DNA of 64,000 nt from Fictibacillus enclensis (GTDB lineage Bacteria > Bacillota > Bacilli > Bacillales > Fictibacillaceae). Within the stretch, counting starts at the first letter, position 1, and each line of letters begins with the position of its first letter. Positions 6,834 through 14,634 of the stretch are shown here, piece by piece. The notes under the pieces are model-generated. The model worked only from the letters and a program-made list of their open reading frames with translations. It made no database searches and was not told the DNA's origin. Made by a program: the position numbers and the translations under genes. The stretch covers positions 744,001-808,000 of the forward strand of contig NZ_KQ758618.1 of NCBI RefSeq assembly GCF_001457035.1. Direction: 5' to 3'.

Positions 6834-9473
6834 TTGGCAAATAAACTAGTATTGATTGACGGAAACAGTATCGCCTACCGGGCGTTCTTTGCACTTCCTC
6901 TGCTCAATAACGAAAAAGGTGTTTACACGAATGCCGTTTATGGATTCACGACTATGCTTCTTCGCATATTGGAAGACGAAAAACCAAGTCATGTTCTTGT
7001 AGCTTTTGATGCAGGCAAGACGACGTTCAGGCATAAAACATTTGAAGACTATAAAGGAGGCCGTCAAAAGACGCCTTCCGAGCTTTCAGAACAATTCCCG
7101 CTGATTCGGCAGCTTCTGGACGGTTTTGGAATCAAGCGGTACGAGCTTGAAAGCTATGAAGCGGATGATATCATTGGCACCCTTTCCAAACAGGCCGCAG
7201 AAGGTGATTGGGATGTGAATGTCTATACAGGAGATAAGGATTTACTTCAGCTCGTAACGGAGAATGTGAAGGTTACACTCACAAGAAAAGGCATATCTGA
7301 AGTTGAAGCCTACGATCTCAAGCAGGTGGAAGAGAAATATGGCTTAACACCACATCAGATCATCGATATGAAAGGCCTGATGGGCGATCCTTCCGATAAT
7401 ATTCCGGGAGTTCCCGGAGTCGGGGAGAAAACAGCCATCAAACTGATTAAACAATTCGGTTCTCTGGAACAAACACTGGATTCCATTGATCAGGTGTCTG
7501 GAGCAAAGCTTAAAGAAAAGTTGATTGACAACAGAGATCAGGCATTGATGAGCAAGGAATTGGCAACCATTACGCACGAAGCTCCTATTGAGGTTTCTTT
7601 GAAGGATGCCGCATACCAGGGGTATGAGGCAGAACGGCTCCTCCCGCTGTTCAAGGACCTCGGATTTAACTCCCTGCTTGAACGGATTGGAGGGGACAGC
7701 GAGCAAGCAATGGTGAGTGAAGAAGAAAAAGAGGAGATCAATTTTGAAAAAGCGGAAGCGTTAAATGGTGAAATTTTATCTTCTCCTGCAGCCTTGATCG
7801 TAGAAACCACACCGGAAACCTATCACCGGGCGCCGGTAAACGGCCTGGCGATCGTTAATGAAAACGGAAGGTTTTACATTCCAGCAGACCTTGCCCTGTC
7901 TTCTCCCGAATTCAAGCAATGGGCGGAGGATACAAGCAAAGAAAAGTTTGTATTCGATGCGAAAAGAGCGTACGTCGCACTGGACTGGAATAATATTTCA
8001 CTTCAGGGAGTGACGTTTGACCTGATGATCGCCTCATATTTGCTGAACCCCTCGGATTCGGGGGATGATGTGGCAGTGATTGCCAAGCGCTATGGCATCC
8101 ATGATACCGATAGTGAAGAGGCGGTTTATGGAAAGGGAGCCAGGCGGAAGGTACCAGAAGAAAGCGTTCTTTCCGAGCATATGGTACGTAAAGCCAACAG
8201 CATTTATGTGCTTCAGGAAAAGCTGACGAATGAACTGAAAAAGAATGAACAATATGAGCTGTTTTCGGATCTGGAACTACCACTATCGCTGGTGCTTGGT
8301 GAAATGGAAACGACTGGCGTTAAGGTAGATGTAGGCAGACTGCAGTCCATGGGACAGGAGCTGACGGAGCAGTTGAATGCACTCGAAGCGGACATCCATG
8401 AACTTGCCGGGGTCGCCTTTAATATTAATTCACCCAAACAGCTTGGTGAAATCTTGTTTGAAAAGCTCAATCTTCCTCCCATCAAAAAAACAAAGACCGG
8501 CTACAGCACCTCGGTCGATGTGCTGGAGAAGCTGGAAGGCAAGCATGAAATCATCCGGAAAATTCTTGTTTACCGGCAGTTGGGCAAGCTGAGCTCAACC
8601 TATATCGAAGGTCTCCTGAAAGTGGTAGATCAACAGACAGACAAGATTCATACTCGTTTTAATCAGGCTCTTACTCAAACCGGACGCTTAAGCTCAACAG
8701 AGCCCAATCTGCAGAATATTCCGATCCGGCTTGAAGCAGGAAGGAAGATCAGACAAGCCTTTGTTCCAGCTACTTCAGGGTGGAAAATCCTGTCTGCCGA
8801 TTATTCTCAGATTGAGCTCCGTGTACTAGCCCACATTTCTCAGGATGAAAATCTGATGGAAGCCTTTAAGAAAGAAATGGATGTTCATACGAAAACAGCG
8901 ATGGATGTGTTCCATGTTGATATGGAGGATGTTACTTCGGAAATGAGAAGGCACGCGAAAGCCGTCAACTTCGGGATTGTATACGGAATCAGTGACTACG
9001 GATTGTCTCAAAGCTTGAATATCACAAGAAAAGAAGCGGGAGAATTTATCGAGCAGTATTTAAAGACGTTTCCGGGTGTCAAGGAATATATGGAATCCAT
9101 AGTCCGACAGGCTAAACAGGATGGATATGTGTCCACGCTGATGAACCGTCGCCGGTATCTTCCGGAAATTACGAGCCGAAACTTTAATCTCAGAAGCTTC
9201 GCTGAACGCACCGCAATGAATACACCGATTCAGGGGACTGCAGCTGATATTATCAAGAAAGCCATGGTAGAAATGGAACGCGTGTTAAAAGAAGAAAAGC
9301 TTGAAGCCTTGATGCTGCTTCAGGTGCATGATGAATTGATCTTTGAAGCACCTGAACACGAAATTGAAAAACTTTTAAAATTGGTTCCTCAAGTCATGGA
9401 ATCGGCCCTTGGCCTTGACGTTCCATTAAAAGTGGACTTGAATTACGGAGATACATGGTACGACGCAAAATGA
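6834..9473 (+). CDS. polA: DNA polymerase I
   Basis: Fills gaps and removes RNA primers in lagging-strand synthesis and excision repair. The 879-residue protein has an N-terminal 5' nuclease (about 1-290, with the helix-hairpin-helix GVPGVGEKTA), a central region corresponding to the 3'-5' exonuclease fold (about 300-465), and the polymerase domain with motif A (DYSQIELRVLA), motif B (RRHAKAVNFGIVYG) and motif C (QVHDEL). As in B. subtilis Pol I, the middle domain shows no convincing acidic proofreading motifs; this is a reading, not an alignment. Start is TTG at 6834 behind AGGGGGT. Confidence 0.98.
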   Translation: MANKLVLIDGNSIAYRAFFALPLLNNEKGVYTNAVYGFTTMLLRILEDEKPSHVLVAFDAGKTTFRHKTFEDYKGGRQKTPSELSEQFPLIRQLLDGFGIKRYELESYEADDIIGTLSKQAAEGDWDVNVYTGDKDLLQLVTENVKVTLTRKGISEVEAYDLKQVEEKYGLTPHQIIDMKGLMGDPSDNIPGVPGVGEKTAIKLIKQFGSLEQTLDSIDQVSGAKLKEKLIDNRDQALMSKELATITHEAPIEVSLKDAAYQGYEAERLLPLFKDLGFNSLLERIGGDSEQAMVSEEEKEEINFEKAEALNGEILSSPAALIVETTPETYHRAPVNGLAIVNENGRFYIPADLALSSPEFKQWAEDTSKEKFVFDAKRAYVALDWNNISLQGVTFDLMIASYLLNPSDSGDDVAVIAKRYGIHDTDSEEAVYGKGARRKVPEESVLSEHMVRKANSIYVLQEKLTNELKKNEQYELFSDLELPLSLVLGEMETTGVKVDVGRLQSMGQELTEQLNALEADIHELAGVAFNINSPKQLGEILFEKLNLPPIKKTKTGYSTSVDVLEKLEGKHEIIRKILVYRQLGKLSSTYIEGLLKVVDQQTDKIHTRFNQALTQTGRLSSTEPNLQNIPIRLEAGRKIRQAFVPATSGWKILSADYSQIELRVLAHISQDENLMEAFKKEMDVHTKTAMDVFHVDMEDVTSEMRRHAKAVNFGIVYGISDYGLSQSLNITRKEAGEFIEQYLKTFPGVKEYMESIVRQAKQDGYVSTLMNRRRYLPEITSRNFNLRSFAERTAMNTPIQGTAADIIKKAMVEMERVLKEEKLEALMLLQVHDELIFEAPEHEIEKLLKLVPQVMESALGLDVPLKVDLNYGDTWYDAK

Positions 9474-9486
9474 CAGAAAGAAAAAA

Positions 9487-9512
9487 GGAAAACAGCCGCC
9501 GGGCTGTTTTCC
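9487..9512 (+). terminator. Hairpin between polA and mutM
   Basis: A perfect 11-bp stem, GGAAAACAGCC and its complement around GCCG, lies in the polA-mutM gap. Only a short T run follows, so partial readthrough into mutM is likely. Confidence 0.6.
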
Positions 9513-9533
9513 GTTTGATTAGAGGTGAAACAA

Positions 9534-10355
9534 ATGCCAGAGCTACCTGAGGTAGAAAATGTAAAGAATACACTGAACCGGCTGGTTGGGGGAAAAACCA
9601 TTAAAGAAGTCAGTGTGCTATGGAGCAACATTATCAAGCATCCGGAGCTGGATGAGTTTAAACTCCGGCTTGAGGGACAGACGATTCAGAATGTGGAACG
9701 CCGGGGTAAATTTCTGAAAATTTTCCTGGATCATGATGTGCTGGTGTCCCATTTGCGGATGGAAGGAAAATACGGGCTGAATCAGCTGGAGGATCCCTCG
9801 GACAAACATACCCATGTGCTTTTCTCATTTACAGATGGAACACAATTGCGGTATCGGGACGTAAGGAAATTTGGCACCATGCATCTTTATCCCATCGGAA
9901 AAGAAGAGCAGGAGCAGCCGCTATCAAAGCTCGGATATGAGCCTTTTTCTGCGGAATTGACTCCTTCTGTTATGAAAAAGATGTTTTCCAAGACCAGCAG
10001 GAGCATTAAAGCTGTGCTTTTGGACCAATCACTGATCACGGGACTTGGCAATATTTACGTGGATGAAATCTTGTTTGCATCCGGCATTCATCCAGAAAGG
10101 AAAGCGAACGAAGTGTCGCTTCCGCGATTGCAGAAGCTTCACGAACATATGGTATCCATCCTGAAAAACTCTGTTGAAAAAGGCGGCAGCACCATCCGCT
10201 CCTATACCAATTCAGAGGGGAAAACCGGAAACTTTCAGCTTGAACTGTTTGTTTACGGAAAGAAAGGAGAGCCATGCAAAACGTGCGGATCCGAAATCGA
10301 CCGGTCCGTCGTGGCCGGGCGGGGCACCCATTTTTGCTCAAAGTGCCAGAAATAA
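9534..10355 (+). CDS. mutM: Formamidopyrimidine-DNA glycosylase
   Basis: Base-excision repair enzyme that removes 8-oxoguanine and formamidopyrimidines and nicks the DNA by beta,delta-elimination. The start is fixed at ATG 9534 because the enzyme needs Pro2-Glu3 at its processed N-terminus (MPELPEVE); the GTG at 9525 would add three residues and destroy this. SHLRMEGKYG carries the conserved Lys near residue 57, and the C-terminal zinc finger has CKTC and CSKC. The 273-residue length is typical. GAGGTG precedes the start. Confidence 0.97.
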   Translation: MPELPEVENVKNTLNRLVGGKTIKEVSVLWSNIIKHPELDEFKLRLEGQTIQNVERRGKFLKIFLDHDVLVSHLRMEGKYGLNQLEDPSDKHTHVLFSFTDGTQLRYRDVRKFGTMHLYPIGKEEQEQPLSKLGYEPFSAELTPSVMKKMFSKTSRSIKAVLLDQSLITGLGNIYVDEILFASGIHPERKANEVSLPRLQKLHEHMVSILKNSVEKGGSTIRSYTNSEGKTGNFQLELFVYGKKGEPCKTCGSEIDRSVVAGRGTHFCSKCQK

Positions 10356-10414
10356 CACTTGCCAGGCTCCTTTCATATACTGCAATACGTGGTATGAAAG
10401 GAGCTTTTAGAGTC

Positions 10415-11047
10415 ATGGTATCCTTTTCGATGCTCTTGCTGGCGTTTGCTGTCAGCCTTGACAGCTTTGGTACGGGGTTGACCTACGGAATGAAGGAAAT
10501 CAAAATACCTATCAAATCGGTACTGATTATTTCCTCTTGTTCCGCCATTACTTTTTTCATGGCCATGGGGTTCGGCCATTTCCTCGAACGTTTCTTGTCT
10601 CCGCAAGCCGGTCAAATGGCCGGGGGGCTTATATTGCTGGGTCTTGGTTCATATTTCTTGTTTCAAGTTGCCAAGCCTGACAAAAAGGCTGAAACTGTAC
10701 CCGAAGAGAAGACTATTGTAAAATTAGAAATAAAATCGCTCGGAATTATGATACAGATCTTAAAAAAGCCGACCATTGCGGATTTGGATAAATCGGGATC
10801 CATTAATGGCTGGGAGGCGGTGCTTCTCGGTGTTGCCCTTTCGCTGGATGCGTTTGGTGCAGGGATTGGGGCGGCCATGATTGATATGCCGCCGATTACA
10901 ACGGCTTTCACGGTGGCAGCAATGAGTTCCATTTTTGTGCTTGCCGGCATAAAACTGGGTTTTGCGGTCTCCAAAGTTACCTGGATGAAAAAACTGACGT
11001 TTCTTCCGGGAATTCTGTTGATTATTATTGGTTTGATGAAATTGTAG
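10415..11047 (+). CDS. ytaF: Sporulation membrane protein YtaF (MntP-like)
   Basis: Six-helix membrane protein of the MntP/YtaF family, whose two repeated halves begin here with LLLAFAVSLDSFGTGL and LLGVALSLDAFGAGIG. Each carries the Asp that lines the cation path in MntP. In B. subtilis YtaF is made during sporulation, but its substrate is not established. ATG 10415 (210 residues) is chosen because it begins right at the first helix; the same frame is open further upstream but would add a charged tail overlapping mutM. Ribosome binding site AAAGGAG at 10397-10403 is slightly distant. Lies between mutM and coaE as in B. subtilis. Confidence 0.85.
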   Translation: MVSFSMLLLAFAVSLDSFGTGLTYGMKEIKIPIKSVLIISSCSAITFFMAMGFGHFLERFLSPQAGQMAGGLILLGLGSYFLFQVAKPDKKAETVPEEKTIVKLEIKSLGIMIQILKKPTIADLDKSGSINGWEAVLLGVALSLDAFGAGIGAAMIDMPPITTAFTVAAMSSIFVLAGIKLGFAVSKVTWMKKLTFLPGILLIIIGLMKL

Positions 11048-11064
11048 TGAAGGGATGTTAACAA

Positions 11065-11655
11065 ATGATTATTGGCCTGACCGGCGGAATTGCGAGTGGA
11101 AAAAGCACAGTTTCCAATTTTTTGCGAAGCTATGGACTGCCAGTTGTTGATGCAGATGTTATTGCGCGTCAGGTTGTGGAGAAGGGCCATCCTGCCTATG
11201 AAAAAATCGTGGAGTACTTTGGAAAACATATTCTGGATGAAGCCCAAAACATCGACAGAAAAAAGCTGGGAAGTATTGTTTTTACTAATGAAGAAAAGCG
11301 ACTGATGCTTAACAGGATTGTTCATCCAGCTGTTCGGCTGGAAATGAAAAATGAGGCGGCAGCTCATTTAAAGGAGAGCCCATGTGTCGTTATGGATATT
11401 CCTCTGTTATTTGAAAGCGAATTAACGCATATGGTAGACCGGACCCTTCTTGTCTTTGTGGATGAGGAAACCCAATTAAGCCGGCTGATGGAACGAGACG
11501 GCTATACAGAAGCAGAGGCAAAGAGCAGAATCGCGGCGCAAATGCCGCTAAAGGATAAAGTGCAGCTTGCCGATGCAGTAATCATGAACAATGGTTCATT
11601 GGAAGAATTAAAAGAGAAAGTGGAGATCCAGCTTCACGAATGGAAAATCATTTAA
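11065..11655 (+). CDS. coaE: Dephospho-CoA kinase
   Basis: Last step of coenzyme A synthesis: ATP-dependent phosphorylation of the ribose 3'-OH of dephospho-CoA. The 196-residue P-loop kinase begins IIGLTGGIASGKST, followed by DADVIARQVV with the family acidic residues, and the CoA-binding region with DIPLLFES. Starts 17 bases after ytaF, so probably cotranscribed with mutM-ytaF. Confidence 0.97.
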   Translation: MIIGLTGGIASGKSTVSNFLRSYGLPVVDADVIARQVVEKGHPAYEKIVEYFGKHILDEAQNIDRKKLGSIVFTNEEKRLMLNRIVHPAVRLEMKNEAAAHLKESPCVVMDIPLLFESELTHMVDRTLLVFVDEETQLSRLMERDGYTEAEAKSRIAAQMPLKDKVQLADAVIMNNGSLEELKEKVEIQLHEWKII

Positions 11656-11684
11656 CCCTCTGTTATAGGCAGAGGGTTATTTTT
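11653..11684 (+). terminator. Terminator after coaE
   Basis: AACCCTCTG and CAGAGGGTT pair perfectly and are followed by A then six Ts. Ends the polA-coaE group. Confidence 0.88.
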
Positions 11685-11724
11685 TCGCCCGTTTTTATAA
11701 AATAGTGTTCTTTTTTTGATCAAT

Positions 11725-11745
11725 TATGCTATACTAATCATAGCA
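11725..11745 (+). promoter_or_regulatory. gapB promoter with CcpN-type operator
   Basis: TATGCTATACT at 11725-11735 fits the CcpN operator consensus TRTGHYATAYW from B. subtilis at all positions. It overlaps an extended -10 (TG-C-TATACT), and no good -35 is visible. TGCTAT at 11727 and ATAGCA at 11740 also form a perfect inverted repeat. CcpN represses gluconeogenic gapB and pckA on glucose in B. subtilis. Confidence 0.6.
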
Positions 11746-11788
11746 AAAGAGAGATAAAAGTATAACACATATTTGGAGGGAGCATACC

Positions 11789-12826
11789 ATGAAAGCAAAA
11801 GTAGCGATTAATGGACTCGGGCGAATCGGAAGAATGGTTTTTCGAAAAATGATGGAGGAAAACAATGAATTTGAAGTGGTGGCAATCAATGCCAGTTATC
11901 CTCCAGAAACGCTGGCACATATGATAAAGTATGACTCCATCCATGGAGCTTATAAAGGTGAAGTCACTGCCCAAGAGGGATACTTAATGGTGAATGGGCA
12001 AAAGGTTCTGCTGCTCAATTCCCGTGATCCAAGGGAACTGCCTTGGAATGGACTTGGGATTGATCTTGTGATCGAAGCAACTGGAAAATTTAAATGTCAG
12101 GAAACTGCAGGCTATCATTTGCAGGCCGGCGCTAAAAAAGTGATTATTACCGCTCCCGGAAAAGATGAGGATGTAACCATCGTTATGGGAGTGAATGAGA
12201 GCGATTACAATCCGGATAAACACCATATTATTTCTAACGCATCTTGTACAACCAATTGCCTGGCCCCAGTAGTAAAAGTACTGGATGACCATTTTGGCAT
12301 TGAATCAGGTATGATGACAACGGTACATGCTTATACAAATGACCAAAAGAATATTGACAACCCGCATAAAGATCTTCGCCGTGCGCGGGCGTGCGGACAA
12401 TCAATTATCCCGACTTCGACAGGGGCTGCCAAAGCGATTGCCAAGGTGCTTCCTCATCTTTCAGGCAAGCTTAATGGGATAGCGCTTCGAGTGCCTACGC
12501 CAAATGTGTCACTGGTGGATTTCGTGGCTGATCTAAAAACAGAGGTAACAGAAGAGAGGATCAATGAGGTACTGAAGTCGGCTGCGAACGGATCCATGAA
12601 GGGGATTCTGGGCTATAGTGATGAACCGCTTGTTTCCGTAGATTACAATGGAAACGAAAATTCATCGATAATTGACGGATTGTCCACGATGGTCATTGAG
12701 AATAGAAAAGTAAAAGTACTGGCATGGTATGATAACGAATGGGGGTATTCCTGCCGTGTCGTCGATCTTGCGGGCTTGGTTGCCGCAGGACTTAAACAAG
12801 AAGAAAACATCAAGATACCTTCCTGA
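11789..12826 (+). CDS. gapB: Gluconeogenic glyceraldehyde-3-phosphate dehydrogenase GapB
   Basis: Converts 1,3-bisphosphoglycerate to glyceraldehyde-3-phosphate, preferring NADP, during gluconeogenesis. The 345-residue protein shows the Rossmann motif NGLGRIGRMVF and the catalytic Cys in SNASCTTNCLAP. At the cofactor-selecting spot, glycolytic GapA has Asp, but this protein has Asn34 (AINASYPP), consistent with NADP use. The neighbours coaE and speD are those of B. subtilis gapB. GGAGGG precedes the ATG. The CcpN-type operator in the promoter supports GapB rather than GapA. Confidence 0.94.
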   Translation: MKAKVAINGLGRIGRMVFRKMMEENNEFEVVAINASYPPETLAHMIKYDSIHGAYKGEVTAQEGYLMVNGQKVLLLNSRDPRELPWNGLGIDLVIEATGKFKCQETAGYHLQAGAKKVIITAPGKDEDVTIVMGVNESDYNPDKHHIISNASCTTNCLAPVVKVLDDHFGIESGMMTTVHAYTNDQKNIDNPHKDLRRARACGQSIIPTSTGAAKAIAKVLPHLSGKLNGIALRVPTPNVSLVDFVADLKTEVTEERINEVLKSAANGSMKGILGYSDEPLVSVDYNGNENSSIIDGLSTMVIENRKVKVLAWYDNEWGYSCRVVDLAGLVAAGLKQEENIKIPS

Positions 12827-12846
12827 TCACAGGGGAGTCTCTTTGA

Positions 12847-12878
12847 CAGCACCGACACATTTGGTGCTGTTCTTTTTT
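12847..12878 (+). terminator. Terminator after gapB
   Basis: CAGCACC and GGTGCTG pair around a 9-base loop and are followed by a T-rich run. It separates gapB from speD, which are often cotranscribed in B. subtilis. Confidence 0.85.
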
Positions 12879-12959
12879 GTGTGGTTTGGTACTTAATTTG
12901 TCTAAGGTATGCGAATACTTTTCATATAAAATATTCAGAGGAAAAATTGAATCAGGTTA

Positions 12960-12988
12960 TTGCAAATGAAATATAAAACAAGTATACT
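12960..12988 (+). promoter_or_regulatory. speD promoter
   Basis: TTGCAA at 12960 and TATACT at 12983 are 17 bases apart. Start of transcription near 12995 gives a leader of about 140 bases before speD. Confidence 0.65.
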
Positions 12989-13066
12989 ATGATTCGTGAA
13001 CTTCAAATAAAGCAAACCAAGGCGTTGGATTCTACTTAAAGGGTTAGGACCTCTTAGGACTAACTT

Positions 13067-13126
13067 TCCCCCGTGGTAGATGTTCAATACCGCATGCTTG
13101 AAGGCATGAAAATTTTTTAAGGGGGA
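13067..13126 (+). promoter_or_regulatory. Structured speD leader that can pair with its own ribosome binding site
   Basis: TCCCCC at 13067-13072 can pair with GGGGGA at 13121-13126, which is the speD ribosome binding site. Enclosed are two hairpins: GUGGUA/UACCGC (13073-13078 with 13088-13093) and AUGC/GCAU (13094-13097 with 13104-13107), forming a three-way junction. A 7-base direct repeat TTAGGAC occurs twice just upstream (13044-13060). Function is inferred from pairing only; no known riboswitch class was recognised. Confidence 0.4.
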
Positions 13127-13136
13127 CTATGCTAAT

Positions 13137-13520
13137 ATGGATACAATGGGAAGACACGTAATTGCCGAACTATGGGGTTGCAACAGTGAAAAGCTGAATG
13201 ACATGAAATTTATTGAAGAAACATTTGTTGACGCTGCTTTAAGAGCAGGCGCAGAGGTGCGTGAGGTGGCTTTTCATAAATTTGCACCGCACGGCGTTAG
13301 CGGAGTTGTTATTATTTCAGAATCTCATCTGACAATCCACAGTTTTCCAGAGCATGGTTATGCAAGCATTGATGTATACACTTGTGGGGATCGAATTGAT
13401 CCAAATGTGGCTGCTGATTATATTTCACAGGCATTGGAAGCAAACAGCCGTGAAAATTTAGAGGTTCCGCGTGGAATGGGTCCTGTCAAAGTTAAAAATA
13501 AAGTTGCCGCAAATCAATAA
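13137..13520 (+). CDS. speD: S-adenosylmethionine decarboxylase proenzyme
   Basis: Makes decarboxylated SAM, the aminopropyl donor for spermidine. The 127-residue prokaryotic proenzyme cleaves itself between Glu62 and Ser63 ([10 protein letters not shown]), turning Ser63 into the pyruvoyl cofactor; the following HSFPEHG is conserved. ATG 13137 gives the usual MDTMGRHVI start and sits 10 bases after AAGGGGG. No speE is in the window. A structured leader may control translation. Confidence 0.96.
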   Translation: MDTMGRHVIAELWGCNSEKLNDMKFIEETFVDAALRAGAEVREVAFHKFAPHGVSGVVIISESHLTIHSFPEHGYASIDVYTCGDRIDPNVAADYISQALEANSRENLEVPRGMGPVKVKNKVAANQ

Positions 13521-13539
13521 TAAAAAAGTTAAATGAAAA

Positions 13540-13568
13540 AGAGGTGTGTAATTTGCACCTCTTTTTTT
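13540..13568 (+). terminator. Terminator after speD
   Basis: AGAGGTG and CACCTCT pair around a 9-base loop and are followed by seven Ts. Confidence 0.85.
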
Positions 13569-13608
13569 ACATGTTATTCTATAAGTAACAACCCTGAGGA
13601 GGAAGACC

Positions 13609-14004
13609 ATGCTGCGACGATTGCAAAACATTTTGAAAAATAATTCAGAAACTTCTGAAAAACATTATGACCCCTTGCTCAGAACGCCGTATTTTAAGGC
13701 AAACCGCAATAGCGTCATGGATGCGTTGGAAGAATTAGTCCGTCAGAAACAGAATTATAAGCTGCTCGGTTCATCCAAGGAAAGAGGCGAATTTTCCTTT
13801 CAAGTGACCTCCCCCCGAAAAGCGTTCGTTGTTGTAACCGCAACCACGCTAAGACCATACCGCACAGCCATCGACTTCAATGTGTCCACCGAATCTGCCC
13901 TTCCCGTCGACTTTGGATACAGCAAAAAAGTCATTTCCAATGTAACCGAAGAACTAAAAGGAAAGCTCGAATATATCGGAACATCTTTAATGGAAAACAA
14001 TTAA
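13609..14004 (+). CDS. Conserved-looking protein of unknown function, 131 residues
   Basis: Not recognised with certainty. A cytosolic, basic N-terminus (residues 1-20, KNNSETSEK) is followed by a compact mixed domain: a helix around DALEELVRQKQN, a strand series including EFSFQVTS and AFVVVTATTLR, and PVDFGYSKKVISNVTEEL near the C-terminus. The last part loosely recalls DUF1499 proteins, but this is a weak impression. No signal peptide, membrane helix or metal motif. ATG 13609 has GAGGAGG 6 bases upstream, so it is a real gene. It sits alone between speD and nrdR with no shared operon evident. Confidence 0.8.
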   Translation: MLRRLQNILKNNSETSEKHYDPLLRTPYFKANRNSVMDALEELVRQKQNYKLLGSSKERGEFSFQVTSPRKAFVVVTATTLRPYRTAIDFNVSTESALPVDFGYSKKVISNVTEELKGKLEYIGTSLMENN

Positions 14005-14079
14005 TTCTTGTCACCCGCCTTCCTTTTGTCTAAGATAGAATTATAGTAGAGGAACATTAATTTTTGGAGTTGATCTGCA

Positions 14080-14541
14080 TTGCGTTGTCCGTCCTGTCAA
14101 TATAACGGTACAAAAGTGCTTGATTCCCGACCCGTTCATTCAGGAAGATCGATTCGCCGTCGACGTGAATGCGAATCATGCAACTATCGATTTACCACAT
14201 TTGAAACCGTTGAAGAAATACCGCTCATAGTTGTAAAAAAAGATGGTACCAGGGAGGAGTTTAGCCGGGAAAAAATTCTCCGCGGACTCATTAAAGCGTG
14301 TGAAAAGCGTCCTGTTCCCTTGGAGGTACTTGAAAATATTGTGGATAATATAGAAAAAGATCTCCGGAACCAGGGGGCATCTGAAATAAACAGCCAGGAA
14401 GTCGGTGAAAAAGTCATGGATTATTTGGCAGACACGGACGAAGTAGCTTATGTCCGATTTGCTTCCGTTTACCGGCAATTCAAGGACATTAATGTATTTA
14501 TTCAGGAACTAAAGGACCTAATAAAAAAAGACGAGCACTAA
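14080..14541 (+). CDS. nrdR: Ribonucleotide reductase repressor NrdR
   Basis: Zinc- and ATP/dATP-binding repressor of ribonucleotide reductase genes. The 153-residue protein has the N-terminal zinc ribbon with CPSC (C3, C6) and CESC (C31, C34) and an ATP-cone (about residues 49-139, [16 protein letters not shown]). The start is TTG 14080, which puts Met directly before RCPSC as in the family; TTGGAG precedes it. It stands ahead of dnaB-dnaI as in B. subtilis. Confidence 0.97.
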   Translation: MRCPSCQYNGTKVLDSRPVHSGRSIRRRRECESCNYRFTTFETVEEIPLIVVKKDGTREEFSREKILRGLIKACEKRPVPLEVLENIVDNIEKDLRNQGASEINSQEVGEKVMDYLADTDEVAYVRFASVYRQFKDINVFIQELKDLIKKDEH

Positions 14542-14544
14542 CCT

Positions 14545-14577
14545 GCGTAAGACAGAACCGGTTTTACGCTTTTTTTT
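14545..14577 (+). terminator. Terminator after nrdR
   Basis: GCGTAAGAC and GTTTTACGC pair (one G-U pair), followed by eight Ts, in the gap before dnaB. Confidence 0.82.
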
Positions 14578-14634
14578 ATCGAAAGGTCCTAAATCCTCTG
14601 CAACAACAGAAATTCTTTTTGAAAGGTGAGAACC

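Noticed and set aside
13129-13161. Short frame (ATG 13129, 10 codons) overlapping the speD start, as a regulatory upstream peptide
   Set aside because: The gap from GGGGG to this ATG is only about three bases and the speD ATG at 13137 is better placed; no conserved peptide seen.
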